Of a DNA stretch of 64,000 nt, positions 8,464-15,861 are shown one piece after another; positions within the stretch are counted from its first letter, which is position 1; each line of letters opens with the position of its first letter. The notes below the pieces were generated by a model, which was not told the DNA's origin, ran no database searches, and worked only from the letters and a program-made list of their open reading frames with translations. Source of the DNA: SIG299 sp045531955. GTDB lineage: Bacteria > Bacillota > Clostridia > Lachnospirales > Lachnospiraceae. The translations under genes were made by a program, and so were the position numbers. The stretch lies in the NCBI GenBank assembly GCA_045531955.1, contig JAZSFC010000043.1:62001-126000 (forward strand), read 5' to 3'.

Positions 8464-9495
8464 ATGGGATTTAATTATGTAAAAGAACTGATTTCTCCGG
8501 AGGAAATAAAAAAACTTTATCCTCTGACGGAAGAATTAAAACAGGTAAAAGCAAAGCGCGACGAAGAAATCAAAGCTGTCTTCGAAGGAACAGATAACCG
8601 TTTCTTAGCTATTATCGGACCTTGTTCAGCCGATAACGAAGACGCGGTTTGCGAATACATCAACCGTTTGTCAGAAGTTCAGGAAAAAATCAAAGACAAG
8701 GTATTGATTATTCCTCGTATTTATACAAATAAACCACGTACTACCGGTGAAGGTTACATGGGCTTGGTTCATCAACCGGATCCTCACAAAAAAGCGGATT
8801 TTCAGGAAGGCTTACATGCTGTAAGAAAAATGCATCTCCGTGCCATTAAAGAAACCGGACTTTCCGCAGCAGATGAAATGCTGTATCCGGAAAATTTCCC
8901 ATACATTGATGACCTGCTCTCCTACGTCGCTGTAGGTGCGCGTTCTGTTGAGGACCAGCAGCATCGTCTTACCGTATCCGGCATGGATGTTCCAGTTGGT
9001 ATGAAAAATCCAACCAGTGGTGACTTTTCCGTTATGTTAAATTCCTGTGTAGCCGCCCAGATTCCTCATACCTTCCTCTATCGTCAGTGGGAAGTAGATA
9101 CGCCTGGTAATCCGTTAACCCACACCATTCTTCGTGGTGCGGTAAATAAGCATGGTCAGTGTATCTCCAACTATCATTATGAAGATTTAATACGTTTGCT
9201 TGCCATGTATCAGGAACGCCCAATGTTAAAAAATCCGGCTGCTATTATTGACGCAAACCACTCTAATTCTAATAAAAAGTTCGATGAACAGCCTCGTATC
9301 GTATCTGAAGTGCTTCATCACCGTCGTACCAATGCCGAGCTTGAAAAGCTGATTAAGGGTGTTATGGTAGAAAGTTACCTGGTGGAAGGCACACAGAAGC
9401 TTTCTGAAGGCACTTACGGTAAATCTATTACCGACCCATGCCTTGGCTGGGAAGCCACAGAAAAGCTGTTATATACCATTGCAGATCGGGTTTAA
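8464..9495 (+). CDS. aroF: 3-deoxy-7-phosphoheptulonate (DAHP) synthase, type I
   Basis: The enzyme condenses phosphoenolpyruvate and erythrose-4-phosphate, the first step of aromatic amino acid synthesis. It belongs to the AroF/AroG/AroH class, shown by the IIGPCSADN segment near residue 50, PRTTGEGYMGL, the phosphate-binding VGARSVEDQQHR, MKNPTSGD, and the metal-binding IDANHSN and MVESYLVEG blocks. The 343-residue length fits this class. AGGAGG lies 8 nt before the ATG. It is the only plus-strand gene in the window and has its own promoter. Whether it is inhibited by Phe, Tyr or Trp cannot be told, so the symbol is generic. Confidence 0.93.
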   Translation: MGFNYVKELISPEEIKKLYPLTEELKQVKAKRDEEIKAVFEGTDNRFLAIIGPCSADNEDAVCEYINRLSEVQEKIKDKVLIIPRIYTNKPRTTGEGYMGLVHQPDPHKKADFQEGLHAVRKMHLRAIKETGLSAADEMLYPENFPYIDDLLSYVAVGARSVEDQQHRLTVSGMDVPVGMKNPTSGDFSVMLNSCVAAQIPHTFLYRQWEVDTPGNPLTHTILRGAVNKHGQCISNYHYEDLIRLLAMYQERPMLKNPAAIIDANHSNSNKKFDEQPRIVSEVLHHRRTNAELEKLIKGVMVESYLVEGTQKLSEGTYGKSITDPCLGWEATEKLLYTIADRV

Positions 9496-9521
9496 GTAAA
9501 ATAATTTAGTTTTTCTATAAT

Positions 9522-9601
9522 AAGAGCCGAACTTTGAATAATATCTCCAGACACGTGGTGAACCACTGTGTTCTTCCGATATAATTCAAAGTTCGGCTCT
9601 T
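9522..9601. repeat. 80-nt nested stem-loop between convergent genes
   Basis: The arms 9522-9545 and 9578-9601 are complementary at 23 of 24 positions: 18 perfect pairs, one mismatch, 5 more pairs. The 32-nt loop holds a second inverted repeat (ACACGTGGT with ACCACTGTGT, one bulge). It sits between the ends of the convergent DAHP synthase and anti-sigma genes, so a bidirectional terminator is the simplest reading. Neither side carries a proper T-run, however, and the stem is longer than needed. A small mobile palindrome is the alternative. Confidence 0.7.
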
Positions 9602-9654
9602 GCTTTATGATAAATTAATTTTTGGTGTTTAACCCGTTCTGCAATGGTATAAAA

Positions 9655-10458
9655 TTACTGCACATTAAATTCTACCCAATACTCAAAGGTATCATAATTA
9701 GCGGTTCCTCTGAAATCCATAAATTCCTTGATTAAGCGGTAGGTTCCGCTTGGTAGTTCTCCGAATATCCATTCCCAGTTAATTTCAAATTCTCTTGTAT
9801 TATCTTTTGGAAGCAAATATGCGATAGAATTCCATGCACGGCCGTCTACACCTTCCGGAAGAGGCAGCTCTTCTACTGTTTTCCAGGTACCATCCACTAA
9901 TGTAATCAAACGATAAGGATCACCTGTTTGTAATTCGCCGGTTGGATTACCTCCTTCCTGACTAACTACCAAAGTAAGACCTGTGGCACTAACATCTTCT
10001 ACAGAAAGAGTCAGTCCCCAATCAGGGAAGCCTTGATCTGCAGATCCCGGCTCCGTTAATCCGTATTCTCCGTTTTTCATGGTTTCCTCTATAACGGAAG
10101 TATTCGTATCCTGTGTGGCAAAGTCTGCATCTGCTTTACCTGTATAATTATAAAGCGGAGATTCTGCTTCTGATTTTACACTTTCTGTTGTCGGCTTCAT
10201 TTGTTTGACAGAGTTATAAGCCATATCCTCTTTTGATGCAGAGAATAAGTCCATATTCATGGTGATTCCGGCAATTATACAAAGACAGGCAGCCAAGGCA
10301 CCCCACTTCACAAAACGAATTACCTTTGCATTGGTAAACTTCTTCCGTTTATGCGTTTCTTCTTCTGATTCTTTGCTTAACAGCCCTTTAGGTGCAGCTT
10401 CTTCAATAAATTCATCTTTTACCTGACCAATGGTTTCTAATATTCTTTCCTTACTCAT
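9655..10458 (-). CDS. probable anti-sigma factor, membrane protein with extracytoplasmic Ig-like domain
   Basis: A basic N-terminal cytoplasmic segment of about 45 residues is followed by one membrane helix (about 50-68, WGALAACLCIIAGITM), a polar linker, and a C-terminal beta-rich domain of about 130 residues resembling bacterial Ig-like folds (GTYRLIKEF near the end). The start codon overlaps the stop of the sigma factor gene by 4 nt (ATGA), the usual arrangement for a sigma/anti-sigma pair, with AAGGG upstream. The inference is that the cytoplasmic part binds the sigma factor and the outer domain senses an envelope signal. I recognise no named family with certainty. Confidence 0.7.
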   Translation of the reverse strand: MSKERILETIGQVKDEFIEEAAPKGLLSKESEEETHKRKKFTNAKVIRFVKWGALAACLCIIAGITMNMDLFSASKEDMAYNSVKQMKPTTESVKSEAESPLYNYTGKADADFATQDTNTSVIEETMKNGEYGLTEPGSADQGFPDWGLTLSVEDVSATGLTLVVSQEGGNPTGELQTGDPYRLITLVDGTWKTVEELPLPEGVDGRAWNSIAYLLPKDNTREFEINWEWIFGELPSGTYRLIKEFMDFRGTANYDTFEYWVEFNVQ

Positions 10459-11015
10459 AGAATAATCCCTTCTTTCTCCAGAACCTCTTTTAATGTATTT
10501 CGGGTACGATGCAAAATCATTTTTACTTTACTTTCTGACATGGAAAATTCCTCTGCAATCTCGCTGATTGGGCGTAAATACCAGTAGCGTTGCATAAAAA
10601 CCATTCTCTTTTCTGCCGGAAGTTGCTCTAAAAAAGCATTCATCTGCTCCAAAAACAGTTTATCGGAGATTGCCTGCTCCGTGCTGTTTTTATCCGGAAT
10701 ACATTCTTCCAGTTCCTCCAGGGCAAGCGCCATCTGACCGCCTCCACGCTTTTTGCTGCTGTTGTGACGGTATCTGGATATGGCAAGATTACGGGTGATT
10801 TTTCCTAAAAAGGCGGCCAGTTTATCCGGAATCTGCGGCGGAATCACTTCCCATGCTTTCATATATGTATCATTCACACACTCTTCCGAATCTTCCTCGT
10901 TGTAAAGAATGTTATATGCAATAGTATGACAAAGCTTACCATACTTGATGGCAGTTTCCGTTATGGCCGTTTCCGAACGTTCGAAAAATAACTGAATTAT
11001 ATTTTTGTCTTCCAT
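10455..11015 (-). CDS. ECF-type RNA polymerase sigma factor
   Basis: The 186-residue protein has only sigma regions 2 and 4. Region 2 includes NEEDSEECVNDTYMKAW near residues 39-55 and LGKITRNLAISRYR. Region 4 is the helix-turn-helix LRPISEIAEEFSMSESKVKMILHRTR near 146-173. No region 3 or long N-terminus is present, so this is a group 4 alternative sigma factor. AAGGAG lies 6 nt before the ATG. The downstream overlapping gene is the likely anti-sigma. I see no convincing promoter or autoregulatory -35 upstream. The regulon is unknown. Confidence 0.9.
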   Translation of the reverse strand: MEDKNIIQLFFERSETAITETAIKYGKLCHTIAYNILYNEEDSEECVNDTYMKAWEVIPPQIPDKLAAFLGKITRNLAISRYRHNSSKKRGGGQMALALEELEECIPDKNSTEQAISDKLFLEQMNAFLEQLPAEKRMVFMQRYWYLRPISEIAEEFSMSESKVKMILHRTRNTLKEVLEKEGIIL

Positions 11016-11104
11016 GGAATTCTCCTTCTTACTCCTTCGTTTTATTAAGGCCTTTCACCCTAATAGACGATTAATTCTTGCCAAAGGTCACATCTATTTA
11101 TAAG

Positions 11105-11140
11105 AAAATCTGTCACGTATTTAATTATGTGACAGATTTT
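11105..11140. terminator. terminator hairpin, possibly bidirectional
   Basis: AAAATCTGTCAC (11105-11116) is a perfect 12-bp inverted repeat with GTGACAGATTTT (11129-11140), loop 12 nt. It ends the nudF-side operon on the minus strand, 8 nt after the stop at 11149. The A/T ends of the stem act as the U-tract. Confidence 0.7.
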
Positions 11141-11148
11141 AGCTTTTA

Positions 11149-11625
11149 CTATTTTTTATTTTCATTATACCACCGAAGTAATGACGGACATTCTACGGTA
11201 AATGAAGTTCCCCAGTAAATTTCCCCCTCCGGAGAAATATGATATATAGACTTGGATGCATCTTTAAAAACAGCCATAATCCAGTCATAAGAAAGAATCT
11301 CATCCACCTTTACCGGATCATCAATTTCTTTAAAACTGTTACAAGTCATATCATCAAACAGATAGTCCGGCGCATCATAATCATATACCCACGGGCCATC
11401 TTCCCCATTGGAAGAAATACCGATATATATTATTTTGTCAGCATCATTAATGTGGGCATATTCCTGGTTATACGCCTTTTCTAACTGTCTTAAATGGTAC
11501 CATTCGGATGTTTTTACTGTTTTGATTACATAAAGTAAACCAAAAGAGAGAAAGAACAGACAAACCAATACTATTACAATCCATTTGATAATTACACTCT
11601 TATCCTGTATTTGAAGCTTATACAT
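11149..11625 (-). CDS. hypothetical membrane-anchored protein
   Basis: This 158-residue protein has one clear N-terminal transmembrane helix (about residues 13-33, KWIVIVLVCLFFLSFGLLYVI) and a 120-residue acidic extracytoplasmic part with several aromatic residues (GPWVYDYDAPDYLFDD). No catalytic motif is visible and I do not recognise the family. AGGAG lies upstream of the ATG. It is the last gene of the group that starts at 15490, followed by a terminator. It may be an accessory lipoprotein-like surface protein, but there is no lipobox. Confidence 0.75.
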   Translation of the reverse strand: MYKLQIQDKSVIIKWIVIVLVCLFFLSFGLLYVIKTVKTSEWYHLRQLEKAYNQEYAHINDADKIIYIGISSNGEDGPWVYDYDAPDYLFDDMTCNSFKEIDDPVKVDEILSYDWIMAVFKDASKSIYHISPEGEIYWGTSFTVECPSLLRWYNENKK

Positions 11626-11646
11626 AGTACTTCTCCTGTCAATAAA

Positions 11647-12186
11647 CTATTTTCTGTTGATATATTTTTCTTTATAGGCCAGAATTGCCGCAATCGTCTT
11701 GGAATCAGAAATTTCGCCGGACAAAATCATGTCGATTAAGTCTTCCAAGTCATATCTCTTAACTTCTAAAAACTCATCTTCATCCAAATTCTGCTTTGTT
11801 GGAACCAGGTCTGTGGCACAATAAATTTCAATATATTCGTCACAGTAAGCAAAAGCAGAATAAAACTTGAGAAGAAGCTCTATATTGTTGCACTTGAACC
11901 CGATTTCTTCCTCACATTCCCTGGCAGCAGCCGTTTTACGGTCCTCGCCCGGATTTAAACAACCTGCCGGAATCTCCAGTGACATTTTATCACAGCCGGA
12001 ACGGTACTGGCTTACCATATAAATCTTTCCGTCTTTATCCACTGGAACCACCGCAGCCGCACCGTTATGATGCAGGTAGTCCCACTTCATGATGTGGCCT
12101 TCCGGTGTCTGCATGGTATCCTCGTAAAAGTCAAGGATTTTACCTTTGTATTTTAATTCTCTGCCGATTCGTTTGATTTGGTCCAT
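11647..12186 (-). CDS. nudF: NUDIX hydrolase, ADP-ribose pyrophosphatase type
   Basis: NUDIX enzymes of this class cleave ADP-ribose to AMP and ribose-5-phosphate. The NUDIX box is complete at residues 75-97 (G-x5-E-x7-REC-EEEIGF). The preceding strand with AAAVVPVD and the loop following the box (FYSAFAYCDEYIEIYCA) fit the NudF/YqkG group. Length 179 is typical. A GAGAG ribosome binding site is 9 nt before the ATG. It lies between an alpha/beta hydrolase gene and a hypothetical gene with gaps below 30 nt, so it is probably co-transcribed from 15490. Substrate preference within NUDIX is inferred from overall similarity. Confidence 0.85.
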   Translation of the reverse strand: MDQIKRIGRELKYKGKILDFYEDTMQTPEGHIMKWDYLHHNGAAAVVPVDKDGKIYMVSQYRSGCDKMSLEIPAGCLNPGEDRKTAAARECEEEIGFKCNNIELLLKFYSAFAYCDEYIEIYCATDLVPTKQNLDEDEFLEVKRYDLEDLIDMILSGEISDSKTIAAILAYKEKYINRK

Positions 12187-12214
12187 GATTTTGCACTCTC
12201 TTTCTGTCTGATTA

Positions 12215-13282
12215 TTATTGCTGATTAATACTGATATTATATAATTCCAGCATTTGCACCATCAATTCTGCGTCCAGCTCAAAGCCTTTCGTCTTATCAA
12301 AATTTTCTCTTATATAAGCTGTTGCCTGTTCTTCGGTAAGTTGCCCGCCCATGCTTTCCGTATAAGCGTTTGCACCTTTGTTATATTCCTCCACATATGC
12401 TTTTCTGTTTTCGGAGCAAAAGATAAAATTATGTCCCTTATCCTTATAACGAATAAAGGAAAAACGATCATCACCGGAAAACGTCTCAACATAACGGTCA
12501 AAACTGATTTCAATCGGAATCATTTCATCGTCTTCGCTGTGAATAAAAAGTGCCGGAACCTCTGTGGATGCCAGACTGTCAAGAATGCTCATAGAGGCAT
12601 ATTCTCCGAAGGCTTTCTTTTCATGCTTAATAAAAATCGGTAATACAAAGTCAATGACGTTACCAACAATTCTTCTGCCTTCAGTTTCCAACATATCCAA
12701 CGACTCGTTAAAGCCGGAAACAATTACGGCAGCTTTCACATCAGGATGTAACTTCGTTACCGAACCAACGGAATAGCCGCCCCAGCTGTGTCCCCAAAGA
12801 ACAATCGGAAGTCCTTCAAATTCCGATTTTACAAAGCGAAGCGCATAGTCCAAGTCGATAATTCCCTGCGGAAGACCTCCTACAGCATCGCCTTCACTTT
12901 CATCATTACCGGTGGCATCATAGGCAAACACCCAGTAACCGTTACTTGCAAAGTAATTCGCAATATTCATGTAGGCGCAGTGACCGCCACCGCCAAAGCC
13001 GTGGGCAATCACAACCATCCCCTTTGGTGCTTCGTTGCTTCTGTAATACTTATATCCGGTAAGCACCTGGCCTTTATCGGATGTAAATGTATATTTTTCA
13101 CGAGAAAGACCGTCAAAATCCTCAACACGAAAGGCATAAATTTCTCCGGTGGTAAAGCGTTTTCCAAAGTTGTCGTTATAAATGGACATGGAAATCGGCT
13201 TTGGCAGAATCAATGCTGCTAAAATAAGTAATGCAAGTAAAATACCTATAATACTCAAAGTAATCTTCATAGTTTTGTTCAA
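12215..13282 (-). CDS. membrane-anchored alpha/beta hydrolase
   Basis: The protein begins with a hydrophobic anchor (about residues 7-29) and continues with an alpha/beta hydrolase fold: the oxyanion region VIAHGFGGGG at 91-100, nucleophile elbow GHSWGG with Ser166, an acid in the segment IHSEDDEMIP, and the catalytic His in DKGHNF. It resembles acyl-glycerol lipase or cell-surface esterase families. The start is probably the TTG at 13282, because AAGGAG is 7 nt upstream of it but 19 nt from the first ATG (13270), which would remove only four residues. It sits between a lipoprotein gene and nudF. The substrate is unknown. Confidence 0.82.
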   Translation of the reverse strand: MNKTMKITLSIIGILLALLILAALILPKPISMSIYNDNFGKRFTTGEIYAFRVEDFDGLSREKYTFTSDKGQVLTGYKYYRSNEAPKGMVVIAHGFGGGGHCAYMNIANYFASNGYWVFAYDATGNDESEGDAVGGLPQGIIDLDYALRFVKSEFEGLPIVLWGHSWGGYSVGSVTKLHPDVKAAVIVSGFNESLDMLETEGRRIVGNVIDFVLPIFIKHEKKAFGEYASMSILDSLASTEVPALFIHSEDDEMIPIEISFDRYVETFSGDDRFSFIRYKDKGHNFIFCSENRKAYVEEYNKGANAYTESMGGQLTEEQATAYIRENFDKTKGFELDAELMVQMLELYNISINQQ

Positions 13283-13293
13283 AGTAATTCTCC

Positions 13294-13743
13294 TTATGGT
13301 TCTTCAAAATACATTTTTAAATCTAATTTTTCACAGTCATATCCTACGAATTTGATGTCATTACGCCCCTGCTTTAGAGAAATTGTTCTAATGAGAGCCG
13401 CAGAAGTATCTTTGTCACATTCTACAAGTGTAGTTACATTTCCATCCGCATCCACATGCACTAGTTTACCGGTGCCATCAGTAAGAGAACAAATAATTTC
13501 CATGGATAATTCTTTATCTTCTGATAAATTCCAGGTATGTAAAGTCTGCCGTCCGTCAAATTTGGATACAGTAAAGGAATAACCGCCCTCAATCGGATTA
13601 AATACAGACCCTTCCTTTGAATAACGGTCGCCCTGACTTGCCAGTTTTTCCAAAGAATCATATTCTTCTTTTGCGTAGGTGTTGCTACAACCGGATAAGC
13701 ATAAACATAATAAAATACATAATAAAGATAACGTCTTTTTCAT
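13294..13743 (-). CDS. small lipoprotein of unknown function
   Basis: A lipoprotein signal peptide with lipobox LSGC (Cys19) precedes a 130-residue secreted domain. The mature part looks beta-rich (GGYSFTVSKFDGRQTLHTW) and includes a DADGNV turn. No enzymatic motif is seen. It starts 9 nt after proC and ends 11 nt before the hydrolase gene, so it belongs to the same transcript. It may be a carbohydrate- or cell-wall-associated protein, but this is only a guess from location. Confidence 0.75.
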   Translation of the reverse strand: MKKTLSLLCILLCLCLSGCSNTYAKEEYDSLEKLASQGDRYSKEGSVFNPIEGGYSFTVSKFDGRQTLHTWNLSEDKELSMEIICSLTDGTGKLVHVDADGNVTTLVECDKDTSAALIRTISLKQGRNDIKFVGYDCEKLDLKMYFEEP

Positions 13744-13752
13744 AACTATTCC

Positions 13753-14553
13753 CTATTTCTTCAACCCGGTAGCCTTTTCATAACAGGCATCACAAGCCTT
13801 GATAACTGCATTTCTAAAGCCGGCCTCTTCCAGGGCTGCTACAGCCGCAATGGTAGTTCCGCCAGGGGAACATACGTTATCTTTTAATTTACCAGGATGT
13901 TCGCCGGTTTCCAGAAGCATTTTTGCAGAACCGATTACGGTCTGAGCTACCATTTCATAAGCCGTAGCCCTCGGAATTCCGAATTTTACGGCGCCGTCTG
14001 CCAGTGCTTCCATAAAAATATAAACAAACGCAGGAGAACTTCCATTGGCCACTACGGCAGCGTCCATTAAACGTTCCGGAAGCTCTACCATTTTACCTAC
14101 AGTTTCAAATAAATCCTGCACTAATTTCTTTTCTACAGCTGTAAAATCATTGCTTCCATAGCAAACCGCTGTCATACCTTCACCAACCATAGCCGGTGTA
14201 TTTGGCATGGTTCGGACAATCTTTGTTTTTCCACCGGTTTCCTGGCTTAAATACTCTACGGTTACGCCCGGAGCAAGAGAAATAATCACCTGTCCATCAA
14301 AGGTATTTGCCTTAATTACAGGAAGCACCTCTCCAAAGGACTGAGGCTTTACTGCCAAAAGCACACATTCACAGGATTGTATAAGATTTTCTAAAGAATC
14401 CGCTTGTTCTACTCCTGTAGTTTCATGTGCTCTTTTATTACTGAACTCATCTGCGCAAAAGAAAGTAAGCTGTTCTGCACCCAGTAATTTTGTTGCACCC
14501 ATAAGCAACGGTAATCCCATATTTCCTGCACCGATAAAACCTATTTTTTTCAT
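13753..14553 (-). CDS. proC: pyrroline-5-carboxylate reductase
   Basis: ProC reduces pyrroline-5-carboxylate to proline with NAD(P)H, the last step of proline synthesis. The Rossmann signature IGFIGAGNMG opens the protein, LAVKPQ and IVRTMPNTPAMVGEG follow, and the C-terminal dimerisation/active-site signature is intact (LKDNVCSPGGTTIAAV). Length 266 is typical. AAGGAG precedes the ATG. proA and proB are about 5 kb away in another transcription unit. Here the gene travels with a methyltransferase and a lipoprotein gene. Confidence 0.96.
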   Translation of the reverse strand: MKKIGFIGAGNMGLPLLMGATKLLGAEQLTFFCADEFSNKRAHETTGVEQADSLENLIQSCECVLLAVKPQSFGEVLPVIKANTFDGQVIISLAPGVTVEYLSQETGGKTKIVRTMPNTPAMVGEGMTAVCYGSNDFTAVEKKLVQDLFETVGKMVELPERLMDAAVVANGSSPAFVYIFMEALADGAVKFGIPRATAYEMVAQTVIGSAKMLLETGEHPGKLKDNVCSPGGTTIAAVAALEEAGFRNAVIKACDACYEKATGLKK

Positions 14554-14555
14554 AA

Positions 14556-15257
14556 CTAATTCTCCTTTTTTATTATTAAATGATGAAAAAATGCAATCTG
14601 TTTATATTCTTCGTTATCTTCCACCCGATGCTCCATCTGAAGCATTTTCTCCTGCCATTCAGAATCCTTATGGCATTCCTGATTTTGCTGTAAGTCCCAG
14701 AAGGTACGCATACCAAGTGTTTTCGTTATTTTAAGCTTCGGATTCCATGCTTCTACATCAGAATCATCATAATAGTGAATTGCACCATACTGTCCGGATA
14801 CACCGTCTTTTCCGTCAAGCAGATTGTTTGCATGTTCAAAATCATTCAACAGAACTACCATTTGCATCACACGACCCGGGCGGTTATGCTTGACCAGTGA
14901 AATAATGCCATCCGGTTTTAATATACGGGCAAATTCCGTTAATATTTCTTCTCTGTCCAGTGCATATTCCAGTACGTTATGACAAATGATTATGTCAAAG
15001 CTTTCCGACGGTAATTCTTTTAGCTTATCTGTACTTCCAATAAACTGTTTATAAAAATTATTTTGCCATCGGGTATTTACTGCCTCTTCCGAAGGTTCTA
15101 TAGCAACAACAGAATTATTTTTGGCATAATGATTTGCCGTCACACCGGTTCCACTACCAAAGTCCAAAATTCTTTTATTCTCTATTTCACCAAGTTGCTG
15201 CCAAACCATCCGCTTCATTAAAGCATCCCATGGTGGCAACAGTTTTAAGGTTTGCAT
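14556..15257 (-). CDS. class I SAM-dependent methyltransferase
   Basis: The methyltransferase motif I (ILDFGSGTGV, residues 30-39) and the later SFDIIICHNVLEY (motif IV region) mark a UbiE/type 11 methyltransferase. The sequence after it (FARILKPDGIISLVKHN) is also typical. The protein is 233 residues, soluble, with a lysine-rich end. It overlaps the end of the small membrane protein gene by 13 nt and lies 2 nt before proC, so translation is probably coupled. The methyl acceptor cannot be inferred. Small-molecule methylation such as a tRNA base, quinone or antibiotic substrate are all possible. Confidence 0.85.
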   Translation of the reverse strand: MQTLKLLPPWDALMKRMVWQQLGEIENKRILDFGSGTGVTANHYAKNNSVVAIEPSEEAVNTRWQNNFYKQFIGSTDKLKELPSESFDIIICHNVLEYALDREEILTEFARILKPDGIISLVKHNRPGRVMQMVVLLNDFEHANNLLDGKDGVSGQYGAIHYYDDSDVEAWNPKLKITKTLGMRTFWDLQQNQECHKDSEWQEKMLQMEHRVEDNEEYKQIAFFHHLIIKKEN

Positions 15258-15490
15258 ATTTTATCTCCCCTAAATCTCTCTTTCTTTCCGATAAAGGATA
15301 AAAGAAACAATAAAACCATTATTACAAGATAAATATTATAAAATATATGGAGTACATCTCCGTCAACACGGAAAGAACCGATATAAAAGACGCGACCTAA
15401 GGTTGGACAGGATACTGCAATTATAACAAAAACAACTGCAGCAACAAACATTAGTAAACTGATAAGTCTTAGTACAACTTTTCTATTCAT
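15245..15490 (-). CDS. small membrane protein, unknown
   Basis: This 81-residue protein has two hydrophobic helices (about 6-29 and 46-66) separated by a short polar loop and ends in a basic tail (GKKERFRGDKICKP). AAAGGAG lies upstream of its ATG. It overlaps the methyltransferase gene and is the first gene of its transcription unit, downstream of the candidate promoter at 15539-15567. The family is not recognised. It could be a short-lived leader protein or a real membrane component. Confidence 0.6.
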   Translation of the reverse strand: MNRKVVLRLISLLMFVAAVVFVIIAVSCPTLGRVFYIGSFRVDGDVLHIFYNIYLVIMVLLFLLSFIGKKERFRGDKICKP

Positions 15491-15538
15491 AATGGTTCTC
15501 CTTTCTTTACCGCATTAACGCAACAATATCATTAATAC

Positions 15539-15567
15539 ATCTTACCACAATTAGATTTGAAATACAA
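15539..15567 (-). promoter_or_regulatory. candidate promoter for the 15490-11149 operon
   Basis: On the minus strand TTGTAT (15562-15567), a 17-nt spacer and TGG-TAAGAT (15539-15544) form a plausible promoter about 50 nt upstream of the small membrane protein gene. A second TATAAT-like box lies farther upstream without a good -35. Confidence 0.45.
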
Positions 15568-15618
15568 CTAAAAAGGCCCTACTTTTTTACAGAGCATTAT
15601 ATAACATAATTACTTGAA

Positions 15619-15645
15619 ATAAAAAAACAGATAAGCCTGTATCTC
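15619..15645 (-). terminator. probable terminator of rny, after the structured element
   Basis: On the minus strand AGATA-CAGGCT-TATCT forms a short hairpin followed by G and seven T. With its position downstream of 15663-15854, the structured element would be part of the rny 3' untranslated RNA. Confidence 0.5.
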
Positions 15646-15662
15646 TACAAACTTTTCTGTAA

Positions 15663-15854
15663 AAAATTACTGTTCACACATACCCTAACCGCTTATTCGT
15701 AAAACCTGCCAGCAAGCTGTCAGTCGTTGCTTCGCAACTTACGTTTTACTCATATGGGTGAGGGTATGTCCCCACAGTATTAAATAAGCCCCATAAAATT
15801 ACATGCAAGCATGCATTTTATGGGGCTTATTTATACTGCGTGAACAGTAATTTT
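15663..15854 (-). repeat. structured inverted-repeat element, copy 1 (3' side of rny)
   Basis: A 192-bp element bounded by perfect 15-bp inverted repeats (15663-15677 and 15840-15854). Inside on the minus strand are, in order, a hairpin of about 23 bp (15776-15836, GC-rich centre with a nested ATGC/GCAT loop), an ACATACCCT/AGGGTATGT arm (15678-15686 and 15761-15769), and a junction. The junction is closed by GTAAAAC/GTTTTAC (15699-15705, 15743-15749) and holds two hairpins (15726-15738 and 15706-15723). The conserved words ATATGAG and GAAT flank the junction on the minus strand. The same architecture recurs at 17544-17697. It is 7 nt downstream of the rny stop. It could be an RNA element or a MITE-like repeat. 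Confidence 0.8.
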
Positions 15855-15861
15855 CATGTAC

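Larger units (their letters stand above)
15491..15861. other. 371-bp gene-free region between rny and the proC operon
   Basis: From right to left this region holds the structured element 15663-15854, a terminator-like hairpin with a run of seven T on the minus strand (15619-15645), and the candidate promoter at 15539-15567. I see no open reading frame with a ribosome binding site. Confidence 0.7.
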
